From positions 25,224 to 89,223 of the forward strand of contig CBDAVB010000028.1 of assembly GCA_965200795.1 (NCBI GenBank): a stretch of 64,000 bases of DNA. The letters run 5' to 3'. Each line of letters opens with the position of its first letter. The first letter of the stretch is position 1. The stretch is from Parashewanella sp965200795 (GTDB taxonomy: Bacteria > Pseudomonadota > Gammaproteobacteria > Enterobacterales > Shewanellaceae). Shown here one piece after another: positions 35,823-44,351 of this stretch. A program made the translations under genes and the position numbers. Under the pieces are notes generated by a model. It was given only the letters and a program-made list of their open reading frames with translations. It was not told the DNA's origin and did not search any database.

Positions 35823-35926
35823 AAAAAAAAAGCCTCAGCTAAAAGCTGAGGCGCCAGAATTTGGCTTATCACTATAAAGTGAAATAAAGGTCTGAAAGAT
35901 AGAACATCTTAACCTCTGTACCCTAC
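35823..35926 (-). ncRNA. spf: Spot 42 RNA
   Basis: From 35926 downward the minus strand reads GTAGGGTACAGAGG, then TTAAGATGTTCTATCTTTCA and GACCTTT, nearly identical to the first ~45 nt of E. coli Spot 42. It closes with a strong GCCTCAGC / GCTGAGGC terminator and T9 at 35823, about 104 nt in total. Spot 42 is an Hfq-dependent regulator of catabolic genes, repressed by cAMP-CRP in E. coli. A TGTGAAAC half-site near 35990 could bind CRP. Its location beside engB is the conserved one. Confidence 0.93.
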
Positions 35927-36054
35927 GCCGCTAATGTTAAAACTTTTGTTTATGATTGAAAAACAGTTTTTATAAAAAACGTTAAATTATGTGAAACAGA
36001 TCGCTAAAAGTGAGTGAACGCTCGCCAAAACAGCTATACCGTAAGCGCCTGAGT

Positions 36055-36180
36055 ATAAGTTTTTCGATATTTTCGGCGTTCAGGTTAAGTGCCCGACAAG
36101 GCGCTCTTGCATGGTAATACCGGCAGTCTTTCAAGCAAGAGTAACGCTATTGAGTGTTCAAGACGGGCGTCAGAAAAGTG
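36055..36180. repeat. Dispersed ~126-bp repeat, copy 1
   Basis: A second copy lies at 63024-63150 in the same orientation. Shared blocks include GATATTTTCGGCGTTCA, GCAAGGCGCTCT-like sequence, GTAATACCGGC, GTCTTTCA and GACGGGCGTCAG / GGCGGGCGTCAG. CTCTTGC and GCAAGAG inside this copy form a stem. No ORF is present. It is likely a non-autonomous mobile or REP-type element. Confidence 0.65.
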
Positions 36181-36682
36181 AAAAAACTGTCATTCCCGAT
36201 ATTTGATTGACTTCATCAATGGTCGACTGGCGAATTTCTCGATATGTTAAAAAATAATGAATAATCCAGTCATCATTAATACAATCACGGAGGCAATTAA
36301 TGCCCGCTAAAACCTCAAAGATTTTAACACGGTAATACTCTCTATATTCACGCCCGGCGTCCGTGGCGCATTTTAACTGTTCGCACAGGTCGCACAGGCT
36401 GATAAGTAAACAAAAATTACATTATTGATCATTTTCTCATCTTAAAAATATATATTTTAACATTAATGCGTTTTATCTTATCAAAGCCTTTACGATTTTC
36501 CGTACAACCTAATATCAGCTCGAACATGCATCTGTTCCGGAACTTTCTAGCTGATCGGATGACTTAAAACTTTCAGAACCGCCTCTGTTTGCGCTGCGTC
36601 ACAAAAATCGCCATACTGGTGATCATACTAGAGCTTGTTTTAATTAGATATTCGGATTAAACCCTGATTTTGAGGAACCTCT
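36181..36682. other. Intergenic region before the acyl-CoA synthetase gene
   Basis: No ORF, tRNA or clear terminator. The last ~30 bp hold a GAGGAAC ribosome binding site for the downstream gene. Confidence 0.35.
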
Positions 36683-38341
36683 ATGACGACAATAAAGACA
36701 CCGGTTGAGATGCTGGAACATTGGGCTGAAGCGCAGGGTGATAAAGTGTACTTAAAGCAACCGACCAATGGTCAATTTGCAGAATTCACCTGGCGGCAAG
36801 TACAGGATCAAGTCAGACAGCTCGCCGGTGCGCTTCGCCATTTAGGGTTACAGCCCGGTGATAAGGTCGCTTTGTTGTCAAAAAACTGCGCAGAATGGTT
36901 CATCACAGATTTAGCCTTAATGTACGGCGGTTATATCAGCATTCCTATCTATCCGACGGCAAATATCGACACCATCACTTATGTTTTGGAGCACAGTCAG
37001 GCAAAGGCGATTTTTGTCGGTAAGCTTGATTACTGGGCGCAGCAAGATCCCGCTATCCGCGGGGATATTCTTCGTATGGCGTTACCTTACGAAACCATGC
37101 CAGCTCAGTATCAATGGCAAGATTTGTTGCAGCTCGGTGAGCCGCTGCTCGATCAGCCGTATCCTTCACTTGAAGATATTATGACCATCATTTATACCTC
37201 AGGCTCAACGGGCAAACCCAAAGGTGCTATGCATACCTTTGCCAGTTATAGCTGGACTTGCCAGGCGGTAGTGGAGGGTATTGAGATTACAAGCCATGAC
37301 AGATTGTTATCTTATTTACCTCTGGCGCATATTACTGAGCGGGTGGCGATGGAGGGAAGTTCTTTTTACTCCGGCACCAATGTCGCTTTTGTGGAAAGTC
37401 TGGAATCTTTTGTGGACGACGTTAAGCGAGCGCAACCGACATTATTTTTCTCGGTGCCTCGTCTGTGGAGCTTATTCCAGAAAAACATCATTGAAAAAGC
37501 CGGCGGCTATCAAAAACTCAATTCTCTGCTCAAAATCCCTATCATTAACCGATTTGTCAAGAAGAAGATTAAACGAGGCCTTGGACTGGATAAATGCCGG
37601 TTATTCGGCTCAGGCTCGGCGACTATCCCTCAGCCCATTCTGGCCTGGTACCATAAAATCGGCATTAATATTTCTGAAGCGTGGGGGATGACCGAAAACT
37701 GCGCCTATTCAATCACCAATTATCCGTTTAATCCGCAAAAGCTCGGCTCCATCGGTCGTCCGGTTGAAGGCTGTGAAATCAAACAAACCAGCGAGGGAGA
37801 ACTTCTCGTAAAAAGCCCGGGGTTAATGCGGGGCTATTATCTCAACGAAGATCTTAACAGTACCATTTTTGATGGAGAAGGTTACTTTTACACTGGTGAC
37901 GTTTGCACAATCGATGAGGACGGTTACGTCAGCATCACCGGCCGCGTTAAAGATAATTTCAAAACCGCGAAGGGTAAATATGTTGTTCCGGTGCCGATTG
38001 AGCGCAAACTGGCACAAGATCCGCACATCGAGTTACTTTGTGTTATCGGTTGCGGGTTACCTCTCCCTGTTGCTCTGGTTCAATTAGCGGAAGGCGCTAA
38101 ACTCAAAGCAAGGGAAGAGGTCAGAGCCTCACTGAAGCAAACCATTGATGATATTAATCCGACACTTGAATCCCATGCCACGCTGGATGCATTGATCGTT
38201 GTTTCAGAGCCTTGGACTATTGAAAACGATGTGCTCACACCAACACTCAAAATTAAACGTCATGTACTTGAAGAGCGGTTCACCATGTTAGTCGACGGCA
38301 CCCGCGGCCATGTTGTGAAATGGCAAGATGAGCTGGAGTAG
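36683..38341 (+). CDS. Long-chain acyl-CoA synthetase (AMP-binding)
   Basis: A 552-residue ANL-superfamily ligase that adenylates a fatty acid and transfers it to CoA. The P-loop motif is IIYTSGSTGKPKGAM (near residue 170); further motifs are ISEAWGMTEN, FYTGDV, ITGRVKDNFKTAKGKYVVP and a C-terminal LTPTLKIKR carrying the catalytic lysine. It is similar to the ACSL/FadD15-type group rather than E. coli FadD. It is monocistronic, with a GAGGAAC ribosome binding site. The substrate chain length is inferred from the family. Confidence 0.9.
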   Translation: MTTIKTPVEMLEHWAEAQGDKVYLKQPTNGQFAEFTWRQVQDQVRQLAGALRHLGLQPGDKVALLSKNCAEWFITDLALMYGGYISIPIYPTANIDTITYVLEHSQAKAIFVGKLDYWAQQDPAIRGDILRMALPYETMPAQYQWQDLLQLGEPLLDQPYPSLEDIMTIIYTSGSTGKPKGAMHTFASYSWTCQAVVEGIEITSHDRLLSYLPLAHITERVAMEGSSFYSGTNVAFVESLESFVDDVKRAQPTLFFSVPRLWSLFQKNIIEKAGGYQKLNSLLKIPIINRFVKKKIKRGLGLDKCRLFGSGSATIPQPILAWYHKIGINISEAWGMTENCAYSITNYPFNPQKLGSIGRPVEGCEIKQTSEGELLVKSPGLMRGYYLNEDLNSTIFDGEGYFYTGDVCTIDEDGYVSITGRVKDNFKTAKGKYVVPVPIERKLAQDPHIELLCVIGCGLPLPVALVQLAEGAKLKAREEVRASLKQTIDDINPTLESHATLDALIVVSEPWTIENDVLTPTLKIKRHVLEERFTMLVDGTRGHVVKWQDELE

Positions 38342-38680
38342 CCTTTAACCAGAACGTTCATGACAGGCATGGTTCTCATGAGCGTTTAGGTTTAATATTC
38401 ATGCTTAGAACTGTCGTTTACGGGCAAAGGGAATCGCGATAAACGACATCGTGTCATCACCGCGGAGTCTGATTGAGCCGCTGAGCAGTGGTTAAGTCGC
38501 GCATAAGTTCTCAGGAGGGCGGCATCTGGTAAAGGTGCCGCCCATCCGGCGTTGGTAAAAAAACGGCAGAAGACAGTTCAAGTCATAAAAATGACCGGCT
38601 GTCAGAAACGAACAATGCTTTGAAAGCATTTATTCTCCCGGGGCAGCGAAAGTCAAGCCTTGCTTTTATAAGGGTTCAAA
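38342..38680. other. Intergenic region with GC-rich hairpin
   Basis: GGGCGGCATC...GGTGCCGCCC at ~38517-38543 forms a strong hairpin without a T-run, so it may be part of a repeat or a weak terminator. No gene is seen. Confidence 0.4.
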
Positions 38681-40048
38681 ATGAATGAATGCTCATGCGT
38701 CAGTACTAATGCTCAGTCTCTGGCAAGTAAAAACATCAGTCCGTTGAAAAAACAACGCACCCCGGAAGAAAGTAAAATCAACGGCTTTGAAGTTGCCGCG
38801 CTGCCGGATGATATTCTGCGTGAAATTTTTAAATATATATCACTGCCAAAAGACAGATGCTCCGTCAGAGAGACATCAAAAAAATTTAAGAGATGTCTGG
38901 ACAGTACTTACTGGGGGAGATGTTTTTCCGCGTATGCTTTCTCTGACTCTGTTTTACCCGGTAGCTTGCGTGCTTTTTTTGAATGCGAGAGCTATTCGGA
39001 CGGCGTTAAGAAATCCTTATCTCAAGCCGGTATTCGTCTGATACCCAAAGAATATGCTCAAATGTCCGTCCTCACGGGTGTCAGCCGTTTATTCAAATTG
39101 GGGTTAAGTGACGATTGTTTCTCAGCTGTTCGTGACGCGCCAAAGTCAGGCTGGACGCTCAAAGAATGCTGCATTGCTCTGGAGCTGCTTGGTAAACACG
39201 GTCACGGGTGCAAGAGCATCGCAGAAGCAGCCATGAGTATTTACCTGGAACTTAGATTCAGAGACAGGTCAGACTGGACAGTCGAAGAGAGATGTCATTT
39301 GCTTGAGTTAATTAGCAGGTATGTTATGACTTTTAAGTGGCAAGCCCGGCTCTCGGCATACGAAATTGCGGATTTGGTTTCAGTAAATTCACGGCACATG
39401 CAGCTGCCGGCAAATACAAAACTTTGTAACGCCTTAATTGGCTTGTTCGCCGTAACCAAATCTAAGGAATTAACCGATGGTATGATAGAAATGTTTATGC
39501 GGAACGTATACCTTGAAAAATATACATATACGGCAGAACCCCTCATAGTGCCCGATGAAACAACTTGTGTTTGTCTGCTAACCGCATTCGCGTCTTATAG
39601 GGATATTAACGGCGCTGATCGTCTTGTTTTCGGTGATAAGCGGCGGACGAGTCACCTCAGATCCTGGGGGATAAGACCGGGCAGTGACATCTATGCGTAC
39701 TGGACGCTTGTTGATTCGGATAATTTTGCTAAAAGGATAAAGAAATTAATTAAAAGAAACATCTGTCATCGGAATCTCGGTCTTATAGATAACGTCTTGC
39801 ATTGCGATTGCGAAAGTATATTTAACAATGAAATCGGGAAAACTTCGAAATACGTGCCGTTTGAGTTCGCGAAAGCCTTGTATGAATATCACCTTAATCA
39901 GAGTAAAAGCGGTAATACCATTAATATTTTAACAGATCATAATTCAGACGATAAACTGAAAAGTCAGTTTATTTCGTATTTCAGGGAGAAAAAGAGAAAT
40001 GTTCGGTCAAATCCGGATGAACCCGGTATGCTTTTAACCGGCACATAA
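38681..40048 (+). CDS. F-box protein with PPR-like repeats (eukaryote-like)
   Basis: A 455-residue protein. An F-box spans about residues 34-85 (ALPDDILREIFKYI, then RETSKKFKRC and YWGRCF); this domain docks on Skp1 in eukaryotic SCF ubiquitin ligases. After it come helical repeats with PPR character, e.g. LPANTKLCNALIGLFAVTKS and VPDETTCVCLLTAFASYRD. No signal peptide. Bacterial F-box proteins are mostly secreted effectors that divert host ubiquitination. No secretion genes lie nearby. It is monocistronic with a weak AAGGG ribosome binding site. The effector role is inference. Confidence 0.8.
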   Translation: MNECSCVSTNAQSLASKNISPLKKQRTPEESKINGFEVAALPDDILREIFKYISLPKDRCSVRETSKKFKRCLDSTYWGRCFSAYAFSDSVLPGSLRAFFECESYSDGVKKSLSQAGIRLIPKEYAQMSVLTGVSRLFKLGLSDDCFSAVRDAPKSGWTLKECCIALELLGKHGHGCKSIAEAAMSIYLELRFRDRSDWTVEERCHLLELISRYVMTFKWQARLSAYEIADLVSVNSRHMQLPANTKLCNALIGLFAVTKSKELTDGMIEMFMRNVYLEKYTYTAEPLIVPDETTCVCLLTAFASYRDINGADRLVFGDKRRTSHLRSWGIRPGSDIYAYWTLVDSDNFAKRIKKLIKRNICHRNLGLIDNVLHCDCESIFNNEIGKTSKYVPFEFAKALYEYHLNQSKSGNTINILTDHNSDDKLKSQFISYFREKKRNVRSNPDEPGMLLTGT

Positions 40049-40580
40049 ATTTCCGGTCAGAAACGTTTTGTGGCACAAGCGTGTTACCCCGCCAACTGGC
40101 TGTCATTAAAAATGCGCATTTTTACTGTCGAAAAACAGAGATAAAAACATCTGTATTTTCGATAACAACATGATCACTGAAGTCCGCTTTATCGGTTTTT
40201 ACTGAAGTCAGATAAAGTGAGCAAGCAAAACCGATAGAATCACTTAATCTGAGCAAAAAAATTATCACTGCGTTTATTGTGAGCAAGCCAGATTTTACGG
40301 AGTCAAATAAATAAAGTGAGAAGAAGGTAGCGGGTCAATTTAGTGAGTGACTTGAATATCAATCCCGAATTCTCAACCCTAAATACGGCTTCACGTCGCA
40401 CGCCCCGCCGCTTGCCGCCGGATAATTTATTTGATTAAGAGCACATCCGCAAATAGAAACTTTCGCGATTTTTCGCTGTTTTTCAGCGTCTAAAAGTGCA
40501 CTTTTGATACAGTTTATATTCAGCTGCGGCTTTTACAATAGATACCAATATGTTATCACACTGAACACCAGGAGATTTTT
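40049..40580 (+). repeat. Intergenic region with second GTGAGC-repeat array
   Basis: Five degenerate copies of the motif seen at 1971-2095 have cores at 40217 (GTGAGC), 40249 (CTGAGC), 40279 (GTGAGC), 40316 (GTGAGA) and 40343 (GTGAGT), spaced 27-37 bp in one orientation. No transposase adjoins them. The rest of the region has no gene; the end holds AGGAGA before the next start codon. Confidence 0.55.
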
Positions 40581-41693
40581 ATGAATTCAAATAAGCCGTT
40601 ATCAAATCTTTTTATGCTGCTCGGCGGTTGCTTGACCGTCGGTGCGTCATTAATCACCTTTCCGGCATCCGCGGCAGGTTACGCTATCCACTTTCAAAAA
40701 ATCAAAGGCGACGTGCCTTTTGCACTGAATTATAATGATGGCTATAAGTTCAGCTTCAGTAACAACGGAAAATCCGTGATTGCGATAAATCGTTTTCCCA
40801 ACAGTAAAGAGGTTTATCAAAGTAATGATTACGGTTTAAATTGGGTAAAACTTAATAACGATTACCATAACACCTGGCAATGGATGATTTATACAAACCA
40901 GTCAAAAAAATCCTTATTAGCGGAAGTATTATCTTACTTCGGCACTGCCTCACTTTTATATTCTGATGACAACGGAAAATCATGGTCCCCGATGGACACA
41001 ACCTGCCCTCTGATATATAAAGCTCCGGTTAAAATTAATCAGTCCGCTGATTTGTTGTTTCCGGATAAATTTGAGTTCTACCTGTCGAGAGATAACGGGT
41101 ATTCCTGCGAGGAGACATCAGGCTCATCATCAGATGGTAATCCTCTGTCTCAGTCTAACGGAGTTCTGTATACGAGCATAACTAATACCGTTTATGTTTC
41201 TGAGGATGAGATAAGCTGGCGTAAGTCAGCTCAAGTCCCGATGTCCGACATCAATGAAATCTATGCTGACCCCGAAAATGGGCAGCGGGCGTTTTTTGTA
41301 AATTACGGAAACAATTATCCTGACAGCTATCAGGTATCGGTAACCGAGGATGAGGGCGTAACGTCTCGTAAAGCGGAAGATAGCGGAAAACAGATTATCA
41401 AAGGCTTTATCAAGTTAAATAAGACCCCGTGGCTGCTGACGGCGGAATATAAAAATAACAGACCATTTAAAATGAGCCTGTCCGACCCGGACTCGTTCCC
41501 GGCCTCATTACAGCCGCTTGACGTATATGTCGGTTCAACCAAAACCGACCATTTTTTTGAGCAATTCACTTACGGTATTTTTTACCCCGGCCCGGATACC
41601 GCCTCGGGGATTTACTCAGGTAGTTTACCCCGGAAAAATGGTTTTTCGAATTCTGAGAATGACATTTATAAATATCGGATAACAAAACAATAA
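40581..41693 (+). CDS. Secreted protein with BNR/Asp-box repeats
   Basis: A 370-residue protein with an N-terminal signal peptide (hydrophobic run GGCLTVGASLITFPASA, cleavage near ASA). Asp-box-like motifs recur: SNDYGLNWVKL, YSDDNGKSWSPM, LSRDNGYSCEE and VSEDEISWRKS. They predict a beta-propeller as in sialidases and related glycan-binding proteins. The catalytic Arg triad and Tyr of sialidases cannot be recognised, so enzymatic activity is uncertain. It is followed by a GC-rich hairpin. Confidence 0.6.
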   Translation: MNSNKPLSNLFMLLGGCLTVGASLITFPASAAGYAIHFQKIKGDVPFALNYNDGYKFSFSNNGKSVIAINRFPNSKEVYQSNDYGLNWVKLNNDYHNTWQWMIYTNQSKKSLLAEVLSYFGTASLLYSDDNGKSWSPMDTTCPLIYKAPVKINQSADLLFPDKFEFYLSRDNGYSCEETSGSSSDGNPLSQSNGVLYTSITNTVYVSEDEISWRKSAQVPMSDINEIYADPENGQRAFFVNYGNNYPDSYQVSVTEDEGVTSRKAEDSGKQIIKGFIKLNKTPWLLTAEYKNNRPFKMSLSDPDSFPASLQPLDVYVGSTKTDHFFEQFTYGIFYPGPDTASGIYSGSLPRKNGFSNSENDIYKYRITKQ

Positions 41694-41694
41694 T

Positions 41695-41749
41695 TAAAAA
41701 AGCGCCGCCCGGCCGCGGTGTTAATCCGGAAAACGCGGTCGGCGGCGCT
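41695..41749 (-). terminator. Terminator between BNR gene and M13 peptidase gene
   Basis: AGCGCCGCC (41701) and GGCGGCGCT (41741) pair; on the minus strand the stem is followed by T6, which could end the M13 peptidase transcript. The following ~250 bp contain a dispersed repeat (CCGGCAGCAAGACTTGAATG and ACAGTAAGTA / TACTTACTGT). Confidence 0.55.
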
Positions 41750-42006
41750 CATAAACACCGAAAAAATCGCCGGCAGCAAGACTTGAATGACAGTAAGTAG
41801 TTATTACCGATATACAAAACGGTCGTTATTTCATTTCTTACTTACTGTTACTCTAAGCGCCGACGGCGGCAATTTCAGCCAATTTACCGGCGGCAGGCAT
41901 TTTCCTGAAAAATAACATCTCTTAACCGCTTTTCTGATTAAACATAATGCGGTTATCAGGCGTTTGTGCGTCCCTGCTTCAGGTTTACACTCAGCGTGGT
42001 AAATGA

Positions 42007-44085
42007 TTACCAGATCTTCACACGTTCACCTTCAGCAAGGAACATCTTATCGCCTTCCTTCACGTCAAAGGTTTTGTAGAACTCAGGGATGTTTCGCGGC
42101 GCTCCCATCGCGCGAAAACGACTCGGAGAGTGAGTATCCGTCTTAAGACGACGCTCAAGCTCAGTGTCACGGTAGTTACGGCGCCATACCTGCGACCAGC
42201 CGATGAAAAAGCGCTGCTCGCCGGTAAAACCATCCATCACCTCAGAAGGTTTACCGTTCAGGCTCATTTTATAAGCGCGATACGCAACGGTAAGACCGCC
42301 TAAATCACCGATGTTTTCACCCAGCGTGAACTTACCGTCAACAAACTTACCCGGCAGCGCTTCATACTTATCGTATTGCGCGGCCAGTCGCGCGCTGCGC
42401 TCGGTGAACTCCTCTAAGTCTTTCTCAGACCACCAGTTGCGCAGGTTGCCGTCACCGTCATATTTAGAGCCCTGGTCATCGAAACCGTGAGAGATTTCGT
42501 GACCGATAACCGCACCGATACCACCGTAGTTCACGGCATCATCGGCATCCATGTTAAAGAACGGAGGCTGTAAAATAGCGGCGGGGAATACAATTTCGTT
42601 CATCACCGGGTTGTAATACGCGTTCACCGTTTGCGGCGTCATGTGCCACTGTGTGCGGTCAATGGGCTGACCCAGCTTGCTCAGCATAGACGTGTATTCG
42701 AAGTTAGCGTAACGCATATAATTACCGACTAACTGATCAGGTTTGATCTCCAGGTTAGTGTAATCTTTCCATTTGTCCGGGTAACCGATTTTATACGTGA
42801 ACTTAGCCAGCTTTTCACGTGCTGCGTTCTTGGTTTCCGGGGTCATCCACTCCAGCTCGCTGATGCTGACTTCAAACGCTTTAATGAGGTTACGGATCAT
42901 CCGCTCCATACGCACTTTGGCTTCAGGCCTGAAGTTTTCTTTAACGTATTCCTGCCCGACCAACTCGCCGATGACGCCGTTAGCGGCGTCAACCGCTTGT
43001 TTCCAGCGCGGCTTCTGCTCTTTGATGCCCTGCAGCGTTTTATCGTGAAAGTTAAAGGCTAAGTCCTCAAAGTTTTTGCTGAGTCTGCCGGCATAGGCGT
43101 CGACTAAGTGAAACGCCAGATAATCCTGCCAAACAGACACCGGGAACCGCTTGAACTGCCTGCCCAGCGCTTCAAGGTAAGAGGGCTGACCGACAATCAC
43201 TTCGCTCACGTTATCCATGCCCGCGCCTTTGGCAAAGCCCTCAAAGCCCATATCACCTAACAGCTTGTTTACCGCCTCTCGGTCAAACTTGTTGTAACGC
43301 TTGCCGGCATCACGAAGTAATACACGATCCCACTGATTTTCAGCGATGAAGCGCTCAACCTTCATTACGCTTTCAGCGGCCCGGGTCGCGTCGGCATAAC
43401 CGGCCTGCTTAAGCAGCGCGTCCGCGTATTGAGTTAAGGCCTCACGATTGCCCACGTACTTTTGGTCATCTTTCAGGTAGTAGTCACGATCCGGCAGTGT
43501 TAAACCTGACTGATAAACATAAACCGCGTACCGGCTTGAGTTTTTAGCGTCATTATTCACATAAAACCCAAACGGTGAGCTTACGCCGCTGACCAGTAAT
43601 TTACCCGTTAACTGAGCGATATCCTGATGACTTTTCGCTGCTGCGATTTCCGTCAGCAACGGCTTAAGCGGCGTAATACCCAGTGCTTCAACTTTGTCCG
43701 TGTTCATGTAACTGGCATAGAAGTCACCCACTTTTTGCTCGCTGGAGCCTGCCGCCTTGTCTGGTTTAGCCGCCGCGGCTTCGATGATTTTCTTTAACGC
43801 TTGCCGGCTTTGTTCGTTAAGCACCGAGAAAGCGCCGTAGTTCGATTTATCAGCCGGAATCGGCGTGTCCTTTAACCAGGTGCCGTTTACGCTGTAATAG
43901 AAATCATCCTGGTGACGAACCGCGTTATCGAAGTTGTTGAGATCAATACCCGAGCTCAGTACTTTCTCTTGTTTAACCGCCTGCCGCGCTGTTTTAGCTT
44001 CAGTTTCGGCCGGCTCGCCCGGGCCGCAGGCCGCTAATCCGAGGCTGATGGCGACGCTTAACGCCAAGGCACTTACTTTTTTCAT
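42007..44085 (-). CDS. M13-family zinc metallopeptidase (neprilysin/PepO type), lipoprotein
   Basis: A 692-residue metalloendopeptidase. A lipoprotein signal peptide ends at LAAC (Cys 20). The zinc site is VIGHEISHGFDD (HExxH) with the third ligand Glu in ENIGDLGGLTVAY. The family substrate motif NAYYNP and the C-terminal RAMGAPRNIPEFYKTFDV are also present. It is expected at the outer or inner membrane facing the periplasm, cleaving short peptides. The length is standard for M13. It is monocistronic. Confidence 0.94.
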   Translation of the reverse strand: MKKVSALALSVAISLGLAACGPGEPAETEAKTARQAVKQEKVLSSGIDLNNFDNAVRHQDDFYYSVNGTWLKDTPIPADKSNYGAFSVLNEQSRQALKKIIEAAAAKPDKAAGSSEQKVGDFYASYMNTDKVEALGITPLKPLLTEIAAAKSHQDIAQLTGKLLVSGVSSPFGFYVNNDAKNSSRYAVYVYQSGLTLPDRDYYLKDDQKYVGNREALTQYADALLKQAGYADATRAAESVMKVERFIAENQWDRVLLRDAGKRYNKFDREAVNKLLGDMGFEGFAKGAGMDNVSEVIVGQPSYLEALGRQFKRFPVSVWQDYLAFHLVDAYAGRLSKNFEDLAFNFHDKTLQGIKEQKPRWKQAVDAANGVIGELVGQEYVKENFRPEAKVRMERMIRNLIKAFEVSISELEWMTPETKNAAREKLAKFTYKIGYPDKWKDYTNLEIKPDQLVGNYMRYANFEYTSMLSKLGQPIDRTQWHMTPQTVNAYYNPVMNEIVFPAAILQPPFFNMDADDAVNYGGIGAVIGHEISHGFDDQGSKYDGDGNLRNWWSEKDLEEFTERSARLAAQYDKYEALPGKFVDGKFTLGENIGDLGGLTVAYRAYKMSLNGKPSEVMDGFTGEQRFFIGWSQVWRRNYRDTELERRLKTDTHSPSRFRAMGAPRNIPEFYKTFDVKEGDKMFLAEGERVKIW

Positions 44086-44221
44086 TATTTTTCCTAACGT
44101 TTAATTAAAATAAATTTTAAGTAAGTGTAACGCTACCAAAAACGGCCCGATAACTGTAGGGGTAATTTGTTAGAAGTTTTTTCCGGCGAACAGGTATAAG
44201 GTTACCCCCGACCGGTGACAG

Positions 44222-44247
44222 CAAAAAATCCGGCCTCGGCCGGATCA
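44222..44247 (-). terminator. Terminator of the GGDEF/EAL gene
   Basis: ATCCGGCC / GGCCGGAT stem with T6 on the minus strand, ~100 bp after the stop codon of the large signalling gene. Confidence 0.75.
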
Positions 44248-44351
44248 AACTGAGCATCCGCGCCTGAAAATACACCGCTGCCGGAATAAATCAAATCACT
44301 CAGCGTGCCGGACAAACCGGTACGGCTGATATCAATAATTATTCATGTTCT

